Source: Flammeovirga sp. EKP202 | Lineage (GTDB): Bacteria; Bacteroidota; Bacteroidia; Cytophagales; Flammeovirgaceae | Direction: 5' to 3' | Assembly: GCF_014534745.1 (NCBI RefSeq) | Contig: NZ_JACVVP010000008.1 | Location: 62,001 to 126,000, forward strand | DNA length: 64,000 bases | Part shown: piece after piece, positions 36,208 through 46,312 of the stretch | Layout: each line of letters starts with the position of its first letter | Numbering within the stretch: the first letter of the stretch is position 1 | Notes under the pieces: generated by a model | The model's database searches: none | The model's input: only the letters and a program-made list of their open reading frames with translations | Told to the model about the DNA's origin: nothing | Position numbers and translations under genes: made by a program

Positions 36208-39200
36208 TTACTCATTGGCTTTGAAACCTAAAACAAGCACGTCATCAGTTTGAACTAATTCGTCATCCATCCAATCGTTAAAGGCTCTACGTACAGCAGT
36301 TCTCTTTTTAGACATATCTACCGAATTATTATCAAATAGCATTTTCAAGAAACGTTCGTTGCCGAAAGCTTGTTTATGTTCCCCTCCAATTTGTTTATGA
36401 TAACCGTCCGTGAATAAGAAGTATTCAGCATCATCATCTAAATTAAAGGTATGCTTGTTAAAGAAAGTTTCTTCGTCTCCATTACCTCCAATAGAAGAAG
36501 GAGTACCTTTGATAATGAAGAATTTACCATCCTTAATTCTAGCCATAGAAGTATTGGCTCCGGCAAATTCTAATGTGTTATTTTTTCTATCAATTACACA
36601 AAGAGAGATGTCTAGTGAATCTTGGTTGTCATTGATTTTTTGATTCAGATGAATTGTAATTCTTTCATTCATTGCATCAAGTACTTCATCAGGAGAAGTA
36701 ATGTTTCTTACTTCTACAATTTCTCTGAATAAAGAGGTGCCAATGATACTCATCATTGCACCAGGTACACCATTTGAATTACAGTCTACTGTTGCAATAA
36801 ACACTCTTTGGTTACTTTCATGGAACCAGAAGAAATCGCCTGATACAATATCTTTAGGTTTATGGAAGATGAAAGAGTTTGGAAGTATATTCTTGATGTA
36901 AGTACGGTTAGGAAGAATAGCACCTTGAATCTGCTTCGCATATTTGATAGATTGAGTGATTTTCTGAGAAGTAGATTGAAGTTCTTCTTTTTGTCTCTCA
37001 ATTTTCTCGTATTGTACCGCATTGTCAATCGCAATCGCAGATAATACGGCGATATTTCGAAGTAGGTTTACTTGTAAATCCGAGTAAGAATTTTTCTTAA
37101 AACTTTGTACGGTAATTACACCAATTAATTTCTCTTTTGTTCTCAATGGAAGATAAATAATAGAGTAAGGCATTTCACCTACTGTTACTATTTCTTCTTG
37201 CGTATCGATGTAATCGTAAACATCTGTAGTGATATCAGAAATTACGATTTCCTTATTATCTCTCAAACATAAAGAAGATAGTTTGGTGTCATCGTTCATT
37301 TGGTGGATAAACTCAGGGAGTCTTTTTCCTTTTTCAATGGCACCAATAAATTCAATATGTTGTTTTCTATGCGAATAAATACCAATACCAAAAGTAGTGG
37401 CGTCCATTAGGTTATTCACATTTTCGTAAACTGTTTCAATTACGTTATCAGTACTTAAACTTGATGAAAGTGTAAGACCAATATCAGATAACAATTGTAC
37501 GTTCTTATAAGATTGTTCAATTTTATCTTTGTTCTCCTCCAACTCATTTTTTTGTTGTTGAAGTTCTGCGGTTCTTTCAGATACAACTTCCTCTAGTCCT
37601 TCATAAGTAAGGGCGTTATCAAGGGCAATACCAATATAGATCGCAATGTTTCTTAATACGTTAAGGTCTGTATCTGCAAAAGCATTCAGTCTGTAGTTTT
37701 GTACAGTGATAAAACCTAAAGTTCCCTCTTTACCGATCAGTGGCAAGTAAATCACTGATTTTGGTAGTGATTCAGAGTTGTCTGTATTAAGTTTTGCGTT
37801 TGGTAAGTGTGTTGTGTATTCTGAAATGATATCATTGATTACAATCTCCTTTAATGTTTTAAAACATAAGATTGATAACTTATTGTCATCATTTAAAGAG
37901 ATCGCTTTTGGTGGTAGTTTTTCACCATTTTCAATGTTAGCAATGATGTCCATTACGGCTCTATCTTTATTATAAATACCGATAGAGAATAGCGGAGCAT
38001 CGATCAAGTTATTTAAACTTTCGTAGGCTGTATAGGCAATTCTTTCAATGGATAAGTTGGAGGTAATATCCTGACCAATCTCACCTAAACTCTTTAAAGT
38101 TGTATAGGCTTTTGAAAGTTGTTCTTCTTGCTTTTTAGTAGTGATAAGGTGTGTTTCATCCTTTACTTTAGATTGCTTTGATAATTGTAAATTGTCAATT
38201 GCAATAGCAAGGTATGAACTTAAACTTCTAATCAGATAAACATCTGATTCTGTATAAGCATTGCTTTTCGAACTTTGAACAGTCATTACTCCTATTACAT
38301 TTTTTTCATCCATAATAGGAGCATAGATGATTGACTTTACCTTCTTACCAATTCTTGGTGCGGTATTGACATAGTTAGGGATGTAATCCTTTATCTCTTT
38401 GTCAAAGTCATTAATAAATACTGTTCTTCGTGTATTGTAACAAAGGGTAGCTAATCTATTTTCTTCCTTTAAACTACAGAAGTTGAAAGGTAATCTTTCT
38501 CCATCTTCAAACGAGCCAGGGAATTCTAATCTTTGTTCTTTTTCATTTAAAACCCCAATATCAAGAAATTGGGCATCAACGATGGTGTTGATTTTATTGT
38601 AAACCGTTTCCACCATTTCTTCAATAGAAGAGGTAGTTGCAATCACTTGTCCAATTTCACCTAGAGTGATAAGGTCATCCTTCGAAAGAATTCCGTCTTT
38701 GTTAGAAGTGTTGTTTTTGCTTGGTGTGCTAGAAACAGGTTTAGAAGGTACATTTTGAGCTAAATTTTGGATCAAAATGGCAATTTGAGGTGCAATAACC
38801 TGAATAAACTTAAGGCTTTCTGCCGTAACGTTTACTTCTTGCGTCTGCTCAAGCATTAAGAAACCAATGAGTTTTTCATCTATTCTTAAAGGAATGAAAT
38901 CTAAGAAAGATGGAGAAGCTTTTTTAAGATATGGATCTTCTTTTACCTTCTCTCCAACTTTGCTAAGGTCTACTGCAACAGGGTTTTTGCTAGAAATTAA
39001 CTGTTTTAATACCGTCAATGGCAATTGATCAGCATAGGCGTAGTGATCACTTTCAATAAATGATACTTCGTCATTACTTCTTAAACCACTAGCTTTCAAT
39101 ATGAAATTATCATCATCATTGATAATGATGCAAACTTTCTCTGCTATAGTCTTGGACTTGGTTAATTCAATTACTTTTCTGCATAACCCGCTTAAAGTGA

Positions 39201-39264
39201 GTTCTTTAGAAAGGTCTTGGTATATTGTTAATGCTTGATCTAAATATCCTGTTTTCATAGACAA
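36208..39264 (-). CDS. four-GAF PP2C/SpoIIE-type phosphatase
   Basis: 1018 residues without membrane segments. Four GAF-type sensor modules lie at about 20-165, 197-365, 387-555 and 590-745. Each of the last three repeats a phrase like ..PLIGKEGTLGFITVQ and AIDNA. Short coiled coils link them. The C-terminal SpoIIE/PP2C serine phosphatase domain (about 770-1018) has ILPN, VSGDFFWF, the metal Asp827 in VDCNSNGVPGAMMS, FTDGYHKQIGG and FGNERFL. The usual GHG after the Asp is S-N-G here. Such proteins control anti-anti-sigma partners or other phosphoproteins. None is adjacent, so the target is unknown. It is cytoplasmic and probably monocistronic. Confidence 0.9.
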   Translation of the reverse strand: MSMKTGYLDQALTIYQDLSKELTLSGLCRKVIELTKSKTIAEKVCIIINDDDNFILKASGLRSNDEVSFIESDHYAYADQLPLTVLKQLISSKNPVAVDLSKVGEKVKEDPYLKKASPSFLDFIPLRIDEKLIGFLMLEQTQEVNVTAESLKFIQVIAPQIAILIQNLAQNVPSKPVSSTPSKNNTSNKDGILSKDDLITLGEIGQVIATTSSIEEMVETVYNKINTIVDAQFLDIGVLNEKEQRLEFPGSFEDGERLPFNFCSLKEENRLATLCYNTRRTVFINDFDKEIKDYIPNYVNTAPRIGKKVKSIIYAPIMDEKNVIGVMTVQSSKSNAYTESDVYLIRSLSSYLAIAIDNLQLSKQSKVKDETHLITTKKQEEQLSKAYTTLKSLGEIGQDITSNLSIERIAYTAYESLNNLIDAPLFSIGIYNKDRAVMDIIANIENGEKLPPKAISLNDDNKLSILCFKTLKEIVINDIISEYTTHLPNAKLNTDNSESLPKSVIYLPLIGKEGTLGFITVQNYRLNAFADTDLNVLRNIAIYIGIALDNALTYEGLEEVVSERTAELQQQKNELEENKDKIEQSYKNVQLLSDIGLTLSSSLSTDNVIETVYENVNNLMDATTFGIGIYSHRKQHIEFIGAIEKGKRLPEFIHQMNDDTKLSSLCLRDNKEIVISDITTDVYDYIDTQEEIVTVGEMPYSIIYLPLRTKEKLIGVITVQSFKKNSYSDLQVNLLRNIAVLSAIAIDNAVQYEKIERQKEELQSTSQKITQSIKYAKQIQGAILPNRTYIKNILPNSFIFHKPKDIVSGDFFWFHESNQRVFIATVDCNSNGVPGAMMSIIGTSLFREIVEVRNITSPDEVLDAMNERITIHLNQKINDNQDSLDISLCVIDRKNNTLEFAGANTSMARIKDGKFFIIKGTPSSIGGNGDEETFFNKHTFNLDDDAEYFLFTDGYHKQIGGEHKQAFGNERFLKMLFDNNSVDMSKKRTAVRRAFNDWMDDELVQTDDVLVLGFKANE

Positions 39265-39439
39265 ATGAAAAAATAAGGTAACCTCAAAAAGTTTCTAGTG
39301 TAGACAATTGTTCGAGCTTCTAATTGAAGTGGGCAACAAATTGAATGTAACTGTATTACACCGGCTTAAATTTAATAAATTTATCTCCAAAGTACTAATT
39401 TTTCACCTTTAGGTACAGTTTATTAACGTTATAAAATGA

Positions 39440-39472
39440 AAAGCGATAGTACCTGATGATACTATCGCTAAG
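39440..39472 (-). terminator. terminator of the RelA/SpoT gene
   Basis: A perfect 10-bp stem (39442-39451 with 39460-39469) with an 8-nt loop. A T-rich stretch follows on the - strand. It lies between the RelA/SpoT stop and the GAF-phosphatase start. Confidence 0.75.
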
Positions 39473-39506
39473 ATGATTTGTTGAATATTTTTATGCAAAA
39501 AGGAAT

Positions 39507-41726
39507 TTAATCGTCCTTTCTAGTAACTTTTATAATACCGTCAATATCAGATATTTCCTTAATTACTTTTTCAAATTCATTCAAGTTTTTCACTGAAATC
39601 TCTATGTTTCCTCTGAAGATGCCGTCATTTGATTCAATAGAAATAGAGCGAATATTAACTTTCATTCTACTGGTAATAATTCTCGTAACATCATTCACTA
39701 ATCCTATACGGTCAGTGCCTTCTATTGCGATTTTTGAGATAAATGAAGCCTCTTTTTCACTTGCCCAACGTGCTTTGATGATCCTGTAACCGTAGTTAGC
39801 CATCATAGCCACGGAGTTAGGACAGCTTGTTCGGTGGATCTTAATACCATTATTAATAGTAATGAAACCAAAGATGTCATCACCTTGAATTGGATTACAA
39901 CAGTTGGCAATAGAATAGTGTACATTGTCCATGTCTTCACCAATCACCAATTCATCATCATCATTGCTCTTGCGAACTTCCTTGATTTTGGTTTTAAATT
40001 CTTTGGCAGAATCAGGAACAATTTTCTTCTTCTTTACACTGTTGGTGTGGTCAAGATGCTCTTTGAACTTCTTGATTTCCTTGTGTTGGATAATTCCTTC
40101 ACCCACTTGATAATAAAGATCACTTTCACTGCTTAGATTAAAGAAGTCTCTGAGTTGTTGTGCTACTCTATCATCATATTTTATTTTCAGTTGCTTGAAC
40201 TTTCTATCAATAATCTCACGACCAATCATACCGATTCGTTTTCGATCATCTTTTAAGTGAGATTTTATTTTTGCTCTAGCTCTTGAAGTTCTAACAATTT
40301 TTAACCAACCTTCATTGGCTTTTGATTGATTTGCAGTTAGAATTTCTATTTGGTCACCATTGTTCAGTTGATAGCTCAATGGAACAAGTTTTCCGTTGAT
40401 TTTTGCTCCAAGGCATTTGGCTCCAACTTCAGTGTGTATATCAAATGCAAAGTCTAGTACAGTCGCACCAAAAGGGAAAACCTTTAAATCTCCATTTGGT
40501 GTAAACACAAAAACTTCTTTATTGAAAAGGTTTGTTCTGAAATCATCGAGGAATTCAACAGCGTTCACCTTGTCATTTTCCATCAAAGAACGCACCTCAT
40601 TTAGCCATTGTTCAATACCTTTTTCTGAACTGGCTTGGCCTTGCTCTTTATATTTCCAGTGTGCAGCGTATCCTTTTTCGGCAATTTCATCCATCCTTTT
40701 AGAGCGAACCTGAACTTCAACCCAATGGCCATTATGTCCCATTACAGTGGTATGTAATGATTCATAACCATTGGACTTCGGCATACTGATCCAATCCCTT
40801 AATCGACTAACATTTGGTGTGTAATAGTCGGTAACAATGGAGTAAATGTGCCAACAAGTAGATTTTTCAGTTTCTCTTGGACTTTCAAAAATGATACGGA
40901 TGGCAAATAAATCAAAAACTTCTTCAAATGGCACCTTTTGCTTTTTCATTTTATTAGCAATAGAGGTGATTGATTTGGTTCTTGACTTAATCGTATACTT
41001 ATAACCTTGTTTGTCTAAAGTTTCTGTAAGAGGGGTCTTGAATTCATCTGTAAAATGAACCCTTGCCGATTCTGATTCCTTCAGTTTTTTCGTGATTTCA
41101 TCATATAAAGGTCCGTCAGAATACTTTAAACTAAGATCCTCTAATTCAGATTTGATATTATAAAGGCCTAATCTGTGTGCTAAAGGGGCATAGATATATT
41201 CAGTTTCGGCTTTTACCTTCAATTGCTTGTCCTTAGGCATTGACATGAGCGTTCTCATGTTGTGCAATCGGTCGGCAATTTTAATTAATACCACTCTTAC
41301 ATCTTCAGAAATTGTCAATAACATCTTTCTGAAGTTCTCTGCTTGTAACGAGCCTCCTTTTTTACCTGCTCCTGAAATTTTTGTTAAGCCATTGACAATT
41401 AGTGCTACTTTAGGCCCAAAATGTTCGTCAATTTCTTCTATGGTATGATCGGTATCTTCCACTACATCATGTAGTAGTGCTGCCATAATGGAAGTAGTCC
41501 CTAAACCAATTTCTTCAGTAGCAATAGTAGCTACTGCAACAGGGTGATATATAAAAGGTTCGCCAGACTTTCTTCTCATTTCCTTATGAGCGTCTGTAGC
41601 AAACAAAAATGCTTTCTTAATGTTTTTTACATCGTCACTATCGTTCAAGAAAGGACGTGCCTTGCGCAAAAGATTTGCGTACATTGATAATAGTTCCCTT
41701 CTTTCCTTTTCTAGATCGATATTCAT
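39507..41726 (-). CDS. RelA/SpoT-family (p)ppGpp synthetase/hydrolase
   Basis: 739 residues from MNIDLEKERRELL. A start six codons earlier is also possible. The HD hydrolase domain has H86-D87-VVEDT and looks intact. The synthetase domain has RDWISMPKSNGYESLHTTV. A TGS domain (VFVFTPNGDLKVFPFGATVLDFAF), a conserved-Cys region (IANCCNPIQGDDIFGFI) and a C-terminal ACT domain follow. This is the full Rel layout, controlling the stringent alarmone in response to starvation. Both activities look preserved, as expected for the principal Rel of Bacteroidota. A separate SpoT-like paralog could exist outside the window. It is monocistronic. Confidence 0.94.
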   Translation of the reverse strand: MNIDLEKERRELLSMYANLLRKARPFLNDSDDVKNIKKAFLFATDAHKEMRRKSGEPFIYHPVAVATIATEEIGLGTTSIMAALLHDVVEDTDHTIEEIDEHFGPKVALIVNGLTKISGAGKKGGSLQAENFRKMLLTISEDVRVVLIKIADRLHNMRTLMSMPKDKQLKVKAETEYIYAPLAHRLGLYNIKSELEDLSLKYSDGPLYDEITKKLKESESARVHFTDEFKTPLTETLDKQGYKYTIKSRTKSITSIANKMKKQKVPFEEVFDLFAIRIIFESPRETEKSTCWHIYSIVTDYYTPNVSRLRDWISMPKSNGYESLHTTVMGHNGHWVEVQVRSKRMDEIAEKGYAAHWKYKEQGQASSEKGIEQWLNEVRSLMENDKVNAVEFLDDFRTNLFNKEVFVFTPNGDLKVFPFGATVLDFAFDIHTEVGAKCLGAKINGKLVPLSYQLNNGDQIEILTANQSKANEGWLKIVRTSRARAKIKSHLKDDRKRIGMIGREIIDRKFKQLKIKYDDRVAQQLRDFFNLSSESDLYYQVGEGIIQHKEIKKFKEHLDHTNSVKKKKIVPDSAKEFKTKIKEVRKSNDDDELVIGEDMDNVHYSIANCCNPIQGDDIFGFITINNGIKIHRTSCPNSVAMMANYGYRIIKARWASEKEASFISKIAIEGTDRIGLVNDVTRIITSRMKVNIRSISIESNDGIFRGNIEISVKNLNEFEKVIKEISDIDGIIKVTRKDD

Positions 41727-42073
41727 CTTCAAGTCTCCCAACAATTTTTAGATTCAATCTCAGTTGTAAGTAATAATAGTATAGTACTATTTTTACTTGA
41801 AAATTTAAGTTGCAAAAAAAAAGCAATAATACCTACATAATACTAAGAAAGTGCTTTTCTTCCCTTGTTTTTAAGAACTAATCTCCAAGAATCCTAAAAA
41901 TTGGTGCTATGGTTATTTTAGTTAATACTGTTTTAAAACTAGGATAAATATAGGGTAATTTTGGAGGTGTTTTCCTTTTAAAAAACAGGAATTTTACTGC
42001 TTGTTTTTCACTCAATTTCCTTACTATTAATAGGTTTGTTTATAACAGTTGTTTGCATTTTTTTAGGCAAAGT

Positions 42074-42112
42074 GCGATGATTTTAATAATGAGTTGATTA
42101 CCTTTGCATCGC
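42074..42112 (+). promoter_or_regulatory. candidate promoter upstream of tig
   Basis: TACCTTTG at 42099-42106 is an exact -7 match with a poor -33. It is bracketed by the short inverted repeat GCGATG/CATCGC (42074-42079 and 42107-42112). If real, the tig leader is about 240 nt. The rest of 41745-42355 is AT-rich with no gene seen. Confidence 0.35.
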
Positions 42113-42355
42113 TTAAAATGAGGATATGTGTTTTTATGATTCATTTTAAGTAGATGGAGAGAGCTAAATTGCTATTTTACATTTTGTTTTTCAGTGTTTT
42201 AGTGATTTTGCTTGTCTTGAAATCTAGTCTTGTGGAGGGTAGGAGGTTGTTGAATTTATAATCAATGATTTTTTAGTTCAACACACAAATTATATGATTT
42301 CTACACAAGAAATTATTTTTATTTAGAGTTTTGTTACACCAAAAATCATAGAACT

Positions 42356-43696
42356 TTGGAATTCAAATTAGATAAACAAGAGAACTCATACGGTTTACTT
42401 TCAGTAGTTGTTGCTGAAGCGGATTACATGCCAGAATATAAGAGCAGATTGAAGCAATATGCTAAAAATGCAAATATGAAAGGTTTCCGTAAGGGTAAAG
42501 TGCCAATGTCAATGGTACAAAAGATGTACGGTAAGCAGTTGAAAATGGAGACTTTCAACGAGTCTGTAGGAAAAGCTGTTGACACTTACTTGAATGACAA
42601 TGGTATCAAACCTCTTTTCCAACCAATGTACAAAGGAGATTTTATTACTCCTGAGCAACTTGGAGCAGAACAAACTGTTGAATTCGAATTATTACTTCCT
42701 GAGTTTGATTTAAACTTAGAGGCTTTAAAAGCTGAAACTTTCAACTTAACTGTAACTGATGCAGATGTTGAAAACACAATCGCTAAGTTAAAAGAGTCTT
42801 ACCCTAAGAAAGTAGACGTAGAGAAAGCTTTAAAAGGTGACTTGATTACTGCAACTTTCAAATCAGTAGAAGGTGATTTCGAAAAAGAAGGTGCAGCATT
42901 TGATCTTGACGACAAATTAATCACAGGTAACGTAAGAAAATTCTCTGGAAAGAAAGTAGGTGACGTTGTGACTTTAGACATTGAGACAATGTATGAAGAT
43001 AACAACCGTCTTCGTTTATTCTTAGGTGGAGATAAAGATGAAGCGGAAGCTTATAAAGGTGACTTCACAATCGAAATCACTAAAATCACTCGTTCTGAGG
43101 AGCCTGAATTAAATCAAGAATTCTTTGATATGGTAATCGGTCCAGATAAAGTATCAAACGAAGAAGAATTCAGAGCTGAATTGAAGAATACTATTGCTGA
43201 AGTAAATACTCAAGCAATTGACAACGTAACTAACGACAACGTAAGAAATGCAGTTGTTGAAGGAACTTCAATCTCATTGCCTGCAGAATTAGTGAAGAAA
43301 GTTTACTTACAGAACAATCCTCAAGCAAAAGAAGAAGAGTTAGGTGAGAGCCTTCCGAAATTCGAAGAAGCTGTAAAGTGGAGAGCAATTTCTGATAAAG
43401 TATTCACTGATAACGATATCAAAGTTGAGAAAGAGGATGTTGAAGCTGCTGCTTTAACTGCAATCAAAGCTCAGTTTGGTAGCTTCATGGGTGAGGACGA
43501 AGAGCAAATGGCTGGATTCGTTCAAAACTACTTACAAGCTGAAAACGGTAAGTATTTCGAGCAAACTTATGAGCAAGTTTACAACGAGAAAGTATTTGGA
43601 GCACTAAAAGAAAAAGTTGCTTTAACTGCTGAAGAAGTAGACTTGAAACAATTCGAAGAGTTCTTGACAAAGAGAAACGAAGAAGCTGCTAAGTAA
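42356..43696 (+). CDS. tig: trigger factor chaperone, TTG start
   Basis: 446 residues. Trigger factor binds at the ribosome tunnel exit and helps new chains fold. The N-terminus EFKLDKQENSYG aligns with the very start of family members. The ribosome-binding signature GFRKGKVP lies near 43, a degenerate PPIase-like domain about 140-245, and the helical C-terminal arms about 250-446. No ATG or GTG lies in frame upstream of the conserved N-terminus, and the first in-frame ATG would remove about 25 conserved residues. Translation therefore most likely begins at TTG 42356. It is monocistronic with a strong terminator. Confidence 0.93.
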   Translation: MEFKLDKQENSYGLLSVVVAEADYMPEYKSRLKQYAKNANMKGFRKGKVPMSMVQKMYGKQLKMETFNESVGKAVDTYLNDNGIKPLFQPMYKGDFITPEQLGAEQTVEFELLLPEFDLNLEALKAETFNLTVTDADVENTIAKLKESYPKKVDVEKALKGDLITATFKSVEGDFEKEGAAFDLDDKLITGNVRKFSGKKVGDVVTLDIETMYEDNNRLRLFLGGDKDEAEAYKGDFTIEITKITRSEEPELNQEFFDMVIGPDKVSNEEEFRAELKNTIAEVNTQAIDNVTNDNVRNAVVEGTSISLPAELVKKVYLQNNPQAKEEELGESLPKFEEAVKWRAISDKVFTDNDIKVEKEDVEAAALTAIKAQFGSFMGEDEEQMAGFVQNYLQAENGKYFEQTYEQVYNEKVFGALKEKVALTAEEVDLKQFEEFLTKRNEEAAK

Positions 43697-43718
43697 TTAG
43701 GGCTTTTTGTGAAATAAA

Positions 43719-43756
43719 TTAAGGGGATACCTATCATAGGTGTCCCCTTTTTTTTG
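43719..43756 (+). terminator. tig terminator
   Basis: A 14-bp stem with one G-U pair (43721-43734 with 43736-43749), followed by eight or more Ts. Confidence 0.92.
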
Positions 43757-43825
43757 TTATTTGAGAAGCATAATTTAATGATAATGTATTGTACTTTGTT
43801 AAGTGTTGTTTGTCGCTATTTTTTA

Positions 43826-43864
43826 TAAAAAAAGAGGCTGAGATTACACAGAATCTCAGCCACT
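43826..43864 (-). terminator. terminator of the polysaccharide pair
   Basis: A perfect 10-bp stem (43836-43845 with 43852-43861) with a 6-nt loop and a T-run on the - strand, about 30 nt after the WecA-like stop. Confidence 0.85.
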
Positions 43865-43890
43865 TTATCTATTTGAATATTTTTTGTGAT

Positions 43891-45147
43891 CTATCTCGCT
43901 TTCTTGTAAGGTTTGCGTTGAGATGGAACAGTGATTACTTCCACATTATCATTTGTATCTTCTTGTTCTCCATTTTTAGTTGAAGGCATATACTCTTTGT
44001 CATGTAACTTTGTTAAGGTATATCCTAATAAACAGAATGTTGAAAGTATGATTGCACAAGCTGATCCTGCATAACCTAAGTCTAAGGTGTTAATATAATA
44101 AGAGATTACTGCAGTGATAATTGATAGGCAGTAGAAAAAGAGTACTGCTTTTGCTGGTGATAAACCAAATTTCACAAGTAAATGCGAAGAGTGGTCTTTT
44201 CCACCTACATAAATAGGTCTCCCAGATCTAATTCTATTTATTGTTACAAATGTGACATCAAAAATAGGGTAAGCCAAAAGTAAAATAGGAGTTATGATAC
44301 TAATATCAATAGTGGTAGTAGCAGTCCAAGATTGCATCACTCCGATCATAGAAAGCATATACCCTAAAAACATACTTCCTGAATCTCCCATGAAAATCTT
44401 AGCATTAGGGTAATTATTGGGTAAGAACCCGAACAATACAGCGGCTAACACTAAACTGATTAACGCTACTTCTTCGTTGTGGAAATAGATAATTGATAAT
44501 ACACCAAATGATAGTGCAGCGATGGCAGCTGATCCTGGGGATAAGCCATTCATGTTATCTACGAGGTTCAAGGCATTGATTACGCCAATAATCCAAAAGA
44601 AAGTGAATAGGTGACTCACTACAGGTGGTAAGAAAGATACTGATCCAACAATGAAGATAGCGATCGAAGATGCTAATAATTGGAAAAATAATTTCACTTT
44701 TGGTTCCATAGCTTTTGATTTATCATCATAAGCTCCTGTAAAGAAGATAATCAAAGAACCTGAATATAACCACAAGGCTTTTTGTTCAAAAGCCTCCATT
44801 CCATACATGTAAAAAATACTACCTATAGCTGTAATAACGGTAAGTGTACTAGATACATATGAAATTTTGATTTTGTCTCTGAATAGAAAACTAACGCTTA
44901 AAAGAATACCAATTGTAACAGGTGCTGACCACCATATTGGTAAGATCTCTATAATAGTAGAGACAATAATAAAGGAGATCATAATGCCTATGCCTCCCAT
45001 TAAAGCAGTAGTCTTGGTGTGGAAACGATCAGCTCTAGGTTTATCAACTATATTAAACTTTACAGCTTGTTTAATAAGCGCCCTAGTGATTAAAAAAGAT
45101 ATAACTGCACCTAATACTAGGCTAAGCAATAATGTTAATTGATTCAT
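43891..45147 (-). CDS. WecA/MraY-family undecaprenyl-phosphate sugar-1-phosphate transferase
   Basis: 418 residues with about 11 membrane segments. Family motifs are visible: FTGAYDDK near 140, NALNLVDNMNGLSPG near 192, and NAKIFMGDSGSMFLGY near 250. The enzyme transfers a sugar-1-phosphate, commonly GlcNAc-1-P, to undecaprenyl phosphate to start O-antigen, enterobacterial-common-antigen-like or exopolysaccharide chains. A charged C-terminal tail of about 40 residues is probably cytoplasmic. Its 5' end overlaps the upstream glycosyltransferase by 26 nt, indicating translational coupling. Confidence 0.92.
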   Translation of the reverse strand: MNQLTLLLSLVLGAVISFLITRALIKQAVKFNIVDKPRADRFHTKTTALMGGIGIMISFIIVSTIIEILPIWWSAPVTIGILLSVSFLFRDKIKISYVSSTLTVITAIGSIFYMYGMEAFEQKALWLYSGSLIIFFTGAYDDKSKAMEPKVKLFFQLLASSIAIFIVGSVSFLPPVVSHLFTFFWIIGVINALNLVDNMNGLSPGSAAIAALSFGVLSIIYFHNEEVALISLVLAAVLFGFLPNNYPNAKIFMGDSGSMFLGYMLSMIGVMQSWTATTTIDISIITPILLLAYPIFDVTFVTINRIRSGRPIYVGGKDHSSHLLVKFGLSPAKAVLFFYCLSIITAVISYYINTLDLGYAGSACAIILSTFCLLGYTLTKLHDKEYMPSTKNGEQEDTNDNVEVITVPSQRKPYKKAR

Positions 45148-46312
45148 AAGTTAACTCTTTGTACGTTTCGGTTAGGTCTTGTACTAATCGATCAAAACTA
45201 TACTTCTTGTAAGTTTTGTCTTGATGTTCTGTAACAAAACGATGGTTATTGTCTTCGGAATGTAAAATATCAAGTGATGCTGAAGCCATCGCTTCATCAT
45301 CGTTAGTGCGAACAAGATAATTTTGACCAAAATCTGTAAATAAATCAGGTACTCCGCCGACTGCAGTTGAAACAACAGATGTGCCACTTGTCATGGCTTC
45401 AATAATTGAAACAGGTGATCCTTCATTATTTGAAGTTAGCAAAACTAAATCCAAACTCGCATAAATATCCGGTAAATTCTTCAAAAAGCCGGTGAAAGTG
45501 ATAAAATTTGAAGCATTATTCACTTTACAGTAAGATTCGAGGTGAGTTCTGTCCTCTCCGTCGCCTACCATAAAGAAGTGAGTATTAGTGTCTTTTTCAT
45601 GGATTAATGAAGCGACTCTAATGAACATTTCGAGATTCTTTATTTGTGTAAAACGTGCAACAATACCAATAAGTTTCTTGTTTTTTGGTATTGAATAAGT
45701 TTCATGTAAAAAATCTTTATTTTTATTAACATAGAATTTCTTCAAGTCAAGACCTAAAGGAATCATACTATGTTGTTCTTTTTTTCCTATTCCAAATCCT
45801 AAAATCTCCTCTTGTTGCTTGTTTGTTATAGTGACAATTCTATCCGTACTCTTAGCAAGGCTTCGTTCTATAAAAAGAAATAGTTTTGTCTTTAGAGGAG
45901 AAAAATATCCATGGAAAACATGCCCATGAAATGTATGAACCGTTTTGGTTTTTGAATTGGAAATAATGTTATATAGCAATGCAGCTCCTCTGCCTATAAA
46001 TCCTGCTTTTGCGGTATGTGTGTGTACAATATCAGGTTTGTACTTCAACATGACCTTTAAAATCTGGAAAAGTGCCTTGAGATCATTTTTTAACGATAAT
46101 TCTCGTTGCAATTCATGTATGTAATTTACGTCAACTCCTCTTTCAGAAGCCAAGTAAGACATATCTCCTTCATTGCTAGGTACGGGGCCAGCATATAATT
46201 TCGATTCGAATTCTTCGTTTTGTAATTGATCAGTGAGTAAAACAGTGTGAATCGCAGGGCCGCCGACATTAAGTCTAGCAATTATTCTAAGAATTTTTGT
46301 TTTTTTCATCAA
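45122..46312 (-). CDS. GT4-family glycosyltransferase
   Basis: 396 residues, GT-B fold. The N-terminal half has RLNVGGPAIHTVLL and KPDIVHTHTAKAGFIGR. The C-terminal half has IARFTQIKNLE and the GT4 nucleotide-sugar motif EGSPVSIIEAMTSGTSVVSTAVGGVPDLF (residues about 320-350). It adds a sugar to a lipid-linked glycan and overlaps the WecA-like gene that would make the primer. Donor and acceptor are unknown. It has two adjacent start codons (MM). Confidence 0.9.
   Translation of the reverse strand: MMKKTKILRIIARLNVGGPAIHTVLLTDQLQNEEFESKLYAGPVPSNEGDMSYLASERGVDVNYIHELQRELSLKNDLKALFQILKVMLKYKPDIVHTHTAKAGFIGRGAALLYNIISNSKTKTVHTFHGHVFHGYFSPLKTKLFLFIERSLAKSTDRIVTITNKQQEEILGFGIGKKEQHSMIPLGLDLKKFYVNKNKDFLHETYSIPKNKKLIGIVARFTQIKNLEMFIRVASLIHEKDTNTHFFMVGDGEDRTHLESYCKVNNASNFITFTGFLKNLPDIYASLDLVLLTSNNEGSPVSIIEAMTSGTSVVSTAVGGVPDLFTDFGQNYLVRTNDDEAMASASLDILHSEDNNHRFVTEHQDKTYKKYSFDRLVQDLTETYKELTYESINIIA

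Noticed and set aside
36410-37044. Several 60-80 codon frames over the GAF-phosphatase gene
   Set aside because: All lie within the conserved phosphatase and GAF coding sequence and show no independent motifs.
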